Assembly (NCBI GenBank): GCA_035719105.1
Contig: DASTGN010000008.1
Span: 496,001 to 560,000 of the forward strand
Reading direction: 5' to 3'
DNA: 64,000 nucleotides
Origin: UBA8389 sp035719105
GTDB lineage: Bacteria > Bacteroidota > Bacteroidia > Bacteroidales > UBA1402
Below the pieces are notes generated by a model, which saw nothing but the letters and a program-made list of their open reading frames with translations, was not told the origin of the DNA and searched no databases. Position numbers and translations under genes: made by a program. Shown in pieces: positions 35,289 to 42,957 of this stretch. Positions within the stretch are counted from its first letter, which is position 1, and the number at the start of each line of letters is the position of its first letter.

Positions 35289-37832
35289 TTATTCGACTCC
35301 ATAATAAAGCAACGTTCCAAATGCAGGTTGATCCCTGTCGTAGCCTTCGGGTCTGATTATTTTTAAAACCTGTTCGGTATACGGCATGCTCAACCCTTTC
35401 CTTCGAACATAATGGTTGTAAACCATTTCATAAATCGGCATGAAACGGCCCCTGCTCTTTTCTGAAATGATGGTCCAGTTGGAATACTTACCAGTCACAT
35501 CTTTCCAGGTTTCAAACGGCATGTCATTGTTTCCTAGATTGTATTTGGCCACATATTCAAAACCTTTCAGCAAGCGATTGTCCAATGCGCTGTACAGATC
35601 TTCACCCTGATTATAGGCAATTTCACAGATCGTTGCCAAGGCTCCGATGCCCAACTGAGCATGTCCCTGATCCCTACCGCTTTCTTGAATCTGACCGGTG
35701 GTACCGCTGATGTAGTTTTGGATGGTGCCGTTGTCTTTGGCATGATAAAAGAAATCGATGGCCTTAGCATACATTGCTTTGTTATCCAAAAAAATGGCAG
35801 TTGAGAGGTACATTTTGGTTACTATCGGTCCCCAATTTCCGTTGGTATAGGCTCTAGTATTATAAAAGTTATCGCAAATCGGTAAAAAAATTCCAGTAAG
35901 CATGTTGGAAATTTTCTCTAGTTGAAGCGGGGTCGTTCCTTTATACGTATACTTGAGGATTTCCAAAGCATTGACGATTTTGGTTCCTTCCAAACCAACC
36001 AAAAGTGGAGCATCGTTGGTGGATGGTATCATTTTCAGACTATCGGCATATCTACCTAGTATTTCCAGTGCTTTTTGGGCGTGGCTTTTATTCTTTGTGG
36101 CGACCCACATCAATGCATTCAGGTAGGCAGCGCTAAAATCAGCTTCCATCTTACTTTTGGTATAGCCATACGCACCGTCTCTTGAAATCACGGCAAATGG
36201 ACCATTCATCTTATATTGGTCACTGGCAAGCGGATTGTTTTTCAACAACTCATACGAAGCATATTCAGGCATCGTTTTGTTAGCAACTACCTGGCTAATA
36301 TGATCCAGTGAAGCCTTTGAATGAAGAATTCCGGGGTGCACGAATGTTTTCACATTCTTAGATAGAACCCCCACACTTTGATCTTGCGCTTCAGTTCTAG
36401 AGTTGATGACAAACTTAAGTCCTTCCACATGCTCGCCAACAAAAAAACCAGACATGTCGGAGGTTTTATACCATTTGGGCTTTTCTTTCATTTCGTCATA
36501 GATGAGCAAACCGTTTATCAGTAGGTTCTCAAACACCACATTCTTAATTTTGCGATTTTCGTCGTAACCGGCTATCACTGAATGTTGAGCATTGTTACCG
36601 TTGTACGTAATATCCTTAAACAAAACATCTTCTATACCCCTTCCAGGCGATGTGCAATACTTGGTATTGTAAAAAACCCGAAGGTTTACCAATTGACCTT
36701 GTCTAAAATCTTCCACACGAATGTTTTCGAACAATACATTGCGGATTAGATTGTTGTCGCCTGCATTCAAACTCATACATCCCTGATAATCTATTTGTTG
36801 CTCCTTATGGTCTAAGATATCGATGTTTCGATACGTCAGGTTTTCCAATATTTCAGGGTTTAAAGTATTTCCGTGAGTTCCTACCAAAATGGGATGACCT
36901 ACATCAGCCCAAAGCGTGGAATTCTGCATGGTAATATCTTTACAACCACCAATGAACCCAAGTCGTGTACCGTATACTGTCGTACAATCGTCGGAATTTC
37001 GGTTGAACACGCCATCCAACACTACATGGTTACTAGAAATCACATTCATTCCATCTCCCCAGCCAAAATAGCTGATGGATTTAACATTGTGGATCAAAAC
37101 TGAATCGGATCCACCAGTAAAACATTGCGAACAAAAAACACCGTCAATTTCCACGTTTTTGGAATTGGCAATCCGAATTCCCCCTTTAATATTTTGGTCA
37201 ACCATTCCCCGTCCAAGAACCTTAACATGCTGTACATCCTTAATCAAGATCTGACCTCGCAAGATGGAACCACCTGCAAGATAAATAGTTTTCCCTGATT
37301 CCACTTTCAGGACTCCTCCTTGAGGGGTATGAATACCTGGGCCAAAATAGATGACATCTGCATCATCTATCTTCGGTTTTTGAGTTTCCTTCGGATTAGC
37401 AAAAAGATGCAAGTTGTGAAAAATGTCACCATTCACTTCGACAGACAAATTTTGAGCTTTCGACAATTTAAAATAAAGTGTTTTACCTTTAATAACGGGT
37501 TTGATTTGGGTTGAAAGGGGCCGGATTCTGGCTTCACGAATGGTTCCATTATTATACGTAACCGAGACTTCCACTTCACCTGAAAAATCAAAGTAGGTCA
37601 TGGAAGCATTTTCTGAGGTATGTTTGGTTGAACGAACCTCATCAACCTTAATGCTATATTCAGGCAGATCTTGCCATTTTTGACCTGGGATGCGAACCCG
37701 AACTGAAAAGTCAGTGTTTTGCAAAGCATCTTTAGGGTTCGGATAAGCAATGAGCCTATTCGTTTGCCCAGCAAATGCATAATCTGAAAAACACATTAGT
37801 AACACACAACAAAACAAACACAGATTCTTCAT
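35289..37832 (-). CDS. Two-domain enzyme: beta-helix (GH28/GH49-like) fused to alginate-lyase-like domain
   Basis: The 847-residue protein has a signal peptide (1-21), a beta-sandwich (about 25-150) and a right-handed parallel beta-helix (about 150-490) with pairs seen in GH28/GH49-type glycosidases: NRNSDDC (D281, D282) and DVGHPILVGTHG (H313). From residue 497 a second enzyme-like domain begins with FVHPGILHSKASLDHI, the same opening as the secreted lyase at 11464-14169, and carries QIQESGRDQGHA (R720-D721-Q722) and DNRLLKGFEYVAKYN. It ends without a sorting domain, so it is likely periplasmic or released. The fusion implies one polymer with a glycosidic bond cut by hydrolysis and a uronate bond cut by elimination. 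Specificities are inferred only. Confidence 0.8.
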   Translation of the reverse strand: MKNLCLFCCVLLMCFSDYAFAGQTNRLIAYPNPKDALQNTDFSVRVRIPGQKWQDLPEYSIKVDEVRSTKHTSENASMTYFDFSGEVEVSVTYNNGTIREARIRPLSTQIKPVIKGKTLYFKLSKAQNLSVEVNGDIFHNLHLFANPKETQKPKIDDADVIYFGPGIHTPQGGVLKVESGKTIYLAGGSILRGQILIKDVQHVKVLGRGMVDQNIKGGIRIANSKNVEIDGVFCSQCFTGGSDSVLIHNVKSISYFGWGDGMNVISSNHVVLDGVFNRNSDDCTTVYGTRLGFIGGCKDITMQNSTLWADVGHPILVGTHGNTLNPEILENLTYRNIDILDHKEQQIDYQGCMSLNAGDNNLIRNVLFENIRVEDFRQGQLVNLRVFYNTKYCTSPGRGIEDVLFKDITYNGNNAQHSVIAGYDENRKIKNVVFENLLINGLLIYDEMKEKPKWYKTSDMSGFFVGEHVEGLKFVINSRTEAQDQSVGVLSKNVKTFVHPGILHSKASLDHISQVVANKTMPEYASYELLKNNPLASDQYKMNGPFAVISRDGAYGYTKSKMEADFSAAYLNALMWVATKNKSHAQKALEILGRYADSLKMIPSTNDAPLLVGLEGTKIVNALEILKYTYKGTTPLQLEKISNMLTGIFLPICDNFYNTRAYTNGNWGPIVTKMYLSTAIFLDNKAMYAKAIDFFYHAKDNGTIQNYISGTTGQIQESGRDQGHAQLGIGALATICEIAYNQGEDLYSALDNRLLKGFEYVAKYNLGNNDMPFETWKDVTGKYSNWTIISEKSRGRFMPIYEMVYNHYVRRKGLSMPYTEQVLKIIRPEGYDRDQPAFGTLLYYGVE

Positions 37833-37910
37833 TTCATTCGTTTTATAACAACAATCAAATAGAGTACGTTTGGTATTCTTTTTTCCCCCATTGAGTGGTG
37901 TTTGGAAAAA

Positions 37911-40900
37911 CTAAAAATGAACGATGACTTTGTTGATTCGATGATCGTGTTTAAAAATTGCTTGACTTTGTTCTTTGCTTAAGACATAACCGCTCATTTG
38001 CTCGAACGTGCCATCCTGAAGTATGAAATCCAGACCATGACCGCCATCCAGAACATAAATAAAGGGAACATTGCAGTAGGTAAACATTAGATAAGGTGCA
38101 ATAGACCCCCCATTTGATCGAATAAATTCTGAATCATTCAGCAGGGAAGGTTGAATAGTCAACTGCCCATTTTCCACGATCACTCCCAGTTCTAAAAAAC
38201 GGCTCAAAATATCTTCCTTTACCTGACCAGTCATTCCTGGCTGTTGCACACCTGCCATTGTCGGAGTGTGTGAGTAAGGATCGAATGGAAATGCACCATA
38301 CTCTTTTGGATTTTTATGTGATCCAATGCCTTGTTGGACAGCCCGATAATGGTTTTTCAGTTCTTGAAGAATTCGATTATCGGCATTTAATCGAGTTGCA
38401 TGTTGAATGCATTCACCGATAGCCAACAATAACTTCGAAACCATGTGCCAATAAATGCAACCCAAGCCCTCGTACTTGTAAAACGATCCAGAGCGGCCGG
38501 TAAAGGATTGATGATCAAAAACCTTTTCATAAAGTTGCGTGATTTCTTTTTGATCTTGATCGTCAAAACCAAGCTGTTCCAACTCTTTTATCAGATAACC
38601 CACATTTTTGAATTCAGCTCGGAAATGGTATTGTTTATGTGCGTCCATCTTGATGATGGATGTGTCGCCTGCTTCCAACTGCTCTCGCAATCGCTTAATT
38701 TGAAGCACTTCCGATTCCAACAGGTTGTTTTTTTCTAAGAAAAGAGGTAAATGCTTGTTGGGATACAACATATAACTCTGTTGGTCAGCCCTAAACAATT
38801 TGCTGGCACGCAATGCATCAAGCAAATCCAATGACTCCTTTGCCGTAAGTAATCCGGCACTCAAAACTGCCACCTGTCCTTCGAGCATTTCATATAACGG
38901 CCGAATAGTCACTTCTTCTGTTGTAAATCGAACCAGATTATAGGCATGAAACAAGTTATCCGCACGTTTGTTAGCTCGAATGGATTGATCAATGAATTCC
39001 AATGTAAGATTGCAAAAATCAACCAAATCTTCCGTTGAAATGGGTTGTTTTGAACTACCAAAACCTTGATAGACCGCTGTTCGGTATCGACTCCCTGCAT
39101 GCCCCAAAGCATCGGTGATGGTCTTTCGGTTTCGATTATCAAAACCAGATTTCAATAAGGGCCGATGGGTCGAGAAAACAGATTGAATTTCGACCAGAAG
39201 TGAGAAAACTTCTGCGTGAAACGTCAATTGTTTCACATGGGATTGTTGAAACATGACTTGCAACAACAAGACGAATCGGCGCATGTGGTATAAAGTCACC
39301 ATCGATGCACCTGAACCAACCAAAGCATTATTCGCATCGTTCCATTCAGGCCGAAGTGTATTCATCCAGATGCCAGCTTCTGGTATGAAATTGCTCAATT
39401 TGGCAAGCAGGGAGATAAGCAGTTTCTCCGAAAAATTGACCAAAAGGACTTCTCCGTTGGGTGCGAAGACTAACTTGGCATCTGCACCGAATAATGCCAC
39501 CTTTTCTTCGATGGAATGGTGTAATTGCTCATCAAAACGAATGGAATTTTTTGGTTCGGCAACGATTTCATCGTATGATTTCAGACGATAAGGTACGTTG
39601 GCAAAGGCAAATTGTTCTTTATCAAGAAGATTAATTAAATCATCAGGGTTGTGTTTCATTGATAATTCCAACAATCTTAGAAGGTAAACAATCTGATGGT
39701 CACCCCAATAGCCAATGTTGGACCAAGGGTTTTCCGGCTCAATCACTTCCCACTCAATACCTTCGTTCGAAATCTTATAGGGATTGTAACCATCTACAGT
39801 CGTGGCATTCAAAAACTTGGCCAGGATGCCATTGACATAACCTGGATAAGAAACGGACAAGGCCTCCCAGTTTTGAAAAATATCGCGCCAATTGCCTTGA
39901 TACGAAAGTAATTTCTGGCCATTCTCATCTTTTACGTTGATATTGAACAGATTCCAAGGGCGGCTGGGGTCACCATGGCGGCGGCTGAATGTCAGAGGCA
40001 AATATTCTGAAAAAAGTCGATGCAGCTGAACATCGTGTACTTTGGAAATACGTTTTTCAAGGTCAAAATAGTCCATTTCAACGGGCAAACCGAGTAAAAA
40101 ATCACGATGTTTCTCGTAGAGCGAAGTTTGAAAATGAGTAATGTGTTTTCGAAAATCGGAAGTTTGAATTCGATATCCTTGCGCGTAAATGCCACCTCGC
40201 ATCGTGTTAAAAAGCACGTTGGAAAAGTGACGAGCCGTAACATGTTCGTCGGCGGTTTGCTGGAATCCATCGGCTTGGGCAATCGTTTTTTTGAGCGCCT
40301 CTGTTCCCTTAGCGATGGAGGCTTCCAGAAGTTTTTTCAAGTCGCTTTTATTGGAAAAAAGTTCCAACAAATTGATTACCGCAGTAGCATCCTGATTGAC
40401 ATCGGACACGAAATACCAATGCTTTGATTCGTGCGCCTTCAAATGAATTTCCGAACCTGCAAAAAAAGCACCACGAACCCCCTTGGATTCGGTTTCATCC
40501 ATTGCTCTTTTGCCTTTTCGAATGTTGTCAAGCTGCTCTGAACTTAACAAATAATGAACCTGTTCCAACCCGCAACACCATACCGTATTGGCCAGCAAGG
40601 ATTCGCTGGGTTCAGCCCTATCCACTAGAATGGCTTCCATACGGAACAGAGCTAATTGGTTGATTCGTTCCGTTTTTTTATAACCGTCCACCAAGGTGGA
40701 AAAAGTATTTTGAGTCAACCGATCAATGCCCGACGGTAAAATGTTTTGTAAACCATCGATGACATAAACTTGAATTTCGGCCGAAGTCAAATTCAACAGC
40801 TCACTTTTTTTTATCCAACCAAATTCGTCCGAATTCATCCAGGTATAACTGAACTCCAACCCCAAATCAACATTTCGTTCAGTGAATTGAAGTTTATTGC

Positions 40901-41285
40901 CAACCACACTTTTTGCAATCGACCGTTCAATTTTGTAAACGTTCCGATTTCGATTGGAAAAGGGTTCCCACAAAAACGTCTGATTCTGAAGCGAAACGTG
41001 AAAAATGGTTTTGCTTCCAGTGTGTTCAGATGATTCCATGATTTTGTCATCCGTATAGTAAGGAAAAAGAGCCGCATCAGGATTTTTTCGACCAGCAGTG
41101 AGCCCACCCGTACTGGCAATATACATCCATAAATCTGAATCGCTCGCCAAACTGATAAAGAAAGGTTTCAAATCTTCAGCGTGCTCGATGCGATAAAATT
41201 TTTCGTCGTGGATCTTCTCAAAATGCCCTTTTACGGTCGCACTATTAAGTTGTACCGGATTTTGTCCGATAAAAAATTCGTTCAT
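37911..41285 (-). CDS. Large cytoplasmic protein of unknown function, probable carbohydrate-active enzyme
   Basis: The 1124-residue protein has no signal peptide or membrane helix. I start at the ATG at 41285, since three codons upstream only a TTG is present. The start is 11 bases after the sugar symporter stop, so the two form an operon. A beta-rich first third is followed by a helical core. SYQGNWRDIFQNWEALS (around residue 470) and NPWSNIGYWGDHQIVYLLRL (around 520) recall (alpha/alpha)6-barrel phosphorylases and hydrolases of the GH94/GH65 type, but I cannot assign it. Near the C-terminus, SHKNPKEYGAFPFDPYSHTP looks like a conserved loop. The context suggests it processes an imported oligosaccharide in the cytoplasm. 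Confidence 0.7.
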   Translation of the reverse strand: MNEFFIGQNPVQLNSATVKGHFEKIHDEKFYRIEHAEDLKPFFISLASDSDLWMYIASTGGLTAGRKNPDAALFPYYTDDKIMESSEHTGSKTIFHVSLQNQTFLWEPFSNRNRNVYKIERSIAKSVVGNKLQFTERNVDLGLEFSYTWMNSDEFGWIKKSELLNLTSAEIQVYVIDGLQNILPSGIDRLTQNTFSTLVDGYKKTERINQLALFRMEAILVDRAEPSESLLANTVWCCGLEQVHYLLSSEQLDNIRKGKRAMDETESKGVRGAFFAGSEIHLKAHESKHWYFVSDVNQDATAVINLLELFSNKSDLKKLLEASIAKGTEALKKTIAQADGFQQTADEHVTARHFSNVLFNTMRGGIYAQGYRIQTSDFRKHITHFQTSLYEKHRDFLLGLPVEMDYFDLEKRISKVHDVQLHRLFSEYLPLTFSRRHGDPSRPWNLFNINVKDENGQKLLSYQGNWRDIFQNWEALSVSYPGYVNGILAKFLNATTVDGYNPYKISNEGIEWEVIEPENPWSNIGYWGDHQIVYLLRLLELSMKHNPDDLINLLDKEQFAFANVPYRLKSYDEIVAEPKNSIRFDEQLHHSIEEKVALFGADAKLVFAPNGEVLLVNFSEKLLISLLAKLSNFIPEAGIWMNTLRPEWNDANNALVGSGASMVTLYHMRRFVLLLQVMFQQSHVKQLTFHAEVFSLLVEIQSVFSTHRPLLKSGFDNRNRKTITDALGHAGSRYRTAVYQGFGSSKQPISTEDLVDFCNLTLEFIDQSIRANKRADNLFHAYNLVRFTTEEVTIRPLYEMLEGQVAVLSAGLLTAKESLDLLDALRASKLFRADQQSYMLYPNKHLPLFLEKNNLLESEVLQIKRLREQLEAGDTSIIKMDAHKQYHFRAEFKNVGYLIKELEQLGFDDQDQKEITQLYEKVFDHQSFTGRSGSFYKYEGLGCIYWHMVSKLLLAIGECIQHATRLNADNRILQELKNHYRAVQQGIGSHKNPKEYGAFPFDPYSHTPTMAGVQQPGMTGQVKEDILSRFLELGVIVENGQLTIQPSLLNDSEFIRSNGGSIAPYLMFTYCNVPFIYVLDGGHGLDFILQDGTFEQMSGYVLSKEQSQAIFKHDHRINKVIVHF

Positions 41286-41296
41286 GTGCTTCAAAT

Positions 41297-42661
41297 TTAT
41301 TCGGAATCTTGCTCCAAAGCCCGCTTGCTGTCGAGGTCTTTTTTCATAAGATCGGTCGTTTTCGCATCAATCTTGTAGAAAATCATAAAGATGGCACAAG
41401 ACATGTATAAAAAACCGGGAATGATCGAAACCAACAGTTTAATTCCGGTGATGGCTTCAGGAGTTTGAGTTACATTCGGTACAAACTGTGAAATGGTCAG
41501 AATCCAACCGGCAATGGCAGCACCAACGCCCCACCCTGCCTTTTGTGCAAACACAGCTGCAGAGAAATACAGTCCGGTAGCCCGGCGTCCAGTTTTCCAT
41601 TCACCATAATCTGCAGAATCGGCAATCATGGTCCACAGCAATGGAACTGCCGGTGCGTAGGCCATTTTGGCAATAATATTAAATAGGTAGATGGTTGTCA
41701 GGTCATTGACTCCTGGCAAATAAATCAGCATGAAAAACACTCCAGAAATCAATGAACTGCCTATGAATACATTTCGGTTGCCGAAACGCTTGGCCAAAGG
41801 TTTCGACAAGGGCAAAGCAACTATAAGGGCTACGGTTCCGATTACATTGAACAGCTGAACGTTGCTTTCACGGCCCAGGTAATATTTAAAATAATAGGCA
41901 ATCGCTGCATTTTGCATGGCAAACATGATGAAGGAAATAATGCCGACCAACGCCAGAATAAGCCAGGCTTTATTTTGAAACAAATTCTTCAGGTCTTCCT
42001 TCAAGGAATTCTTTTGTGATTTAGGTGGTTGAACCCTTTCTTTGGTTGATTTGAAGGTGATGAAGAAAAAGACCAAACTCAAAATTGCAAAAACCAAAAC
42101 AGTATATTGAAAGCCCTGAGCCTTATCTCCATGACCGAAAAAGTTAGCCAGTGTCAAAGCCAAACCTGTTACAATGAATTGTCCGGTAAAACCTGCGATG
42201 AAGCGGTAGGTATTCAGGCCTGCCCGTTCATAAGTATCATCGGTCATGACTGCTCCGAGTGCCGAATAAGGCAAGTTTATAAACGCGTAAGCCGTCATTA
42301 AAAGGACATAGGTTGCCCCTGCATAAATAATTTTACCTACTTCGCCAAAGTTTGGGGTAGTGAACGTAAGAATGGCCAAAACCGCATAAGGAATAGCGCC
42401 AAACAATATATAGGGACGAAACTTTCCCCATTTGGTCTGGGTTCTATCGGAAACCACACCGACAATCGGGTCAATGGCCATATCCCAAAACCTGGCAACC
42501 AACATGATGGTGCCAGCTGCGGCAGCAGAAATTCCATAGACATCGGTATAGAAAAACAAAAGCCAGAATCCGACCATGTCCCAAACAAAATGGGAAGCCG
42601 TATCGCCTAAGCTATAGCCAATTTTTTCCTTAAAGGATAGTTTTGTTGATAAGAGTGCCAT
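41297..42661 (-). CDS. GPH-family (MelB/XynB-type) sugar:cation symporter
   Basis: The 454-residue protein has about 12 membrane helices and GPH-family marks: KIGYSLGDTASHFVWDM at the start, ARFWDMAIDPIVGVVSDRT after helix 2, and SADYGEWKTGRRATGLYFS in the second half. GPH symporters import oligosaccharides or glycosides, often uronate-bearing or xylo-oligosaccharides, with sodium or protons. Directly downstream is the 1124-residue cytoplasmic protein, its probable partner enzyme. A divergent sensor/HTH regulator shares the upstream region. This is a different permease type from the two FucP-like copies in the window, so its cargo is probably an oligomer rather than a monosaccharide. Confidence 0.93.
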   Translation of the reverse strand: MALLSTKLSFKEKIGYSLGDTASHFVWDMVGFWLLFFYTDVYGISAAAAGTIMLVARFWDMAIDPIVGVVSDRTQTKWGKFRPYILFGAIPYAVLAILTFTTPNFGEVGKIIYAGATYVLLMTAYAFINLPYSALGAVMTDDTYERAGLNTYRFIAGFTGQFIVTGLALTLANFFGHGDKAQGFQYTVLVFAILSLVFFFITFKSTKERVQPPKSQKNSLKEDLKNLFQNKAWLILALVGIISFIMFAMQNAAIAYYFKYYLGRESNVQLFNVIGTVALIVALPLSKPLAKRFGNRNVFIGSSLISGVFFMLIYLPGVNDLTTIYLFNIIAKMAYAPAVPLLWTMIADSADYGEWKTGRRATGLYFSAAVFAQKAGWGVGAAIAGWILTISQFVPNVTQTPEAITGIKLLVSIIPGFLYMSCAIFMIFYKIDAKTTDLMKKDLDSKRALEQDSE

Positions 42662-42699
42662 ATGATATTCGATTTATAGTGTTTCCTCCTGTGATAGCC

Positions 42700-42707
42700 C
42701 AAATTTA
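42700..42707 (-). promoter_or_regulatory. Predicted -7 promoter box for the GPH symporter operon
   Basis: TAAATTTG on the minus strand is an exact TAnnTTTG match, 38 bases before the ATG at 42661. An AGGAGG lies between it and the start codon but 21 bases from the ATG, too far to act as a normal ribosome site. The -33 region reads TTTT rather than TTTG. Confidence 0.45.
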
Positions 42708-42859
42708 ATTTACTAGTAAACCTTGTAAAATTAAAAAAGATCTAAGTTCAAACTGATAATTTCAATTCACAATAACTCGCATGCACTACAAAGCAAGTTC
42801 ACAAAAATACACAAACAACTCTACTAATGTGCTGTATATCTTTATTTTATAAATTCATC

Positions 42860-42871
42860 TGTTGTACAACA
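42860..42871. promoter_or_regulatory. Perfect 12-base palindrome, candidate operator
   Basis: TGTTGTACAACA reads the same on both strands. It lies in the 296-base divergent region (42662-42957) between the GPH symporter operon and the sensor/HTH regulator, about 90 bases from the regulator start. The C-terminal HTH of that regulator is the obvious candidate to bind here. The rest of the region is A/T-rich with no gene seen. Confidence 0.4.
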
Positions 42872-42899
42872 TATTTTATTATACTTTTCAACTTACAAA

Positions 42900-42951
42900 A
42901 ATCGGTTAATATTGAGGAGCAATCAACAATAAATGATTTCTACAACCGATT
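42900..42951 (+). promoter_or_regulatory. Inverted repeat across the regulator's 5' leader
   Basis: AATCGGTT (42900-42907) and AACCGATT (42944-42951) are perfect complements 36 bases apart. The right arm ends 6 bases before the ATG at 42958, so pairing in the mRNA would cover the ribosome-binding region. It could equally be a DNA operator. Confidence 0.35.
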
Positions 42952-42957
42952 ACGACC

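Noticed and set aside
37911..41285. Assigning the large cytoplasmic protein to GH94 (cellobiose phosphorylase)
   Set aside because: Only a short WRD-type stretch is reminiscent; the rest does not follow GH94 order, so a family call would be a guess.
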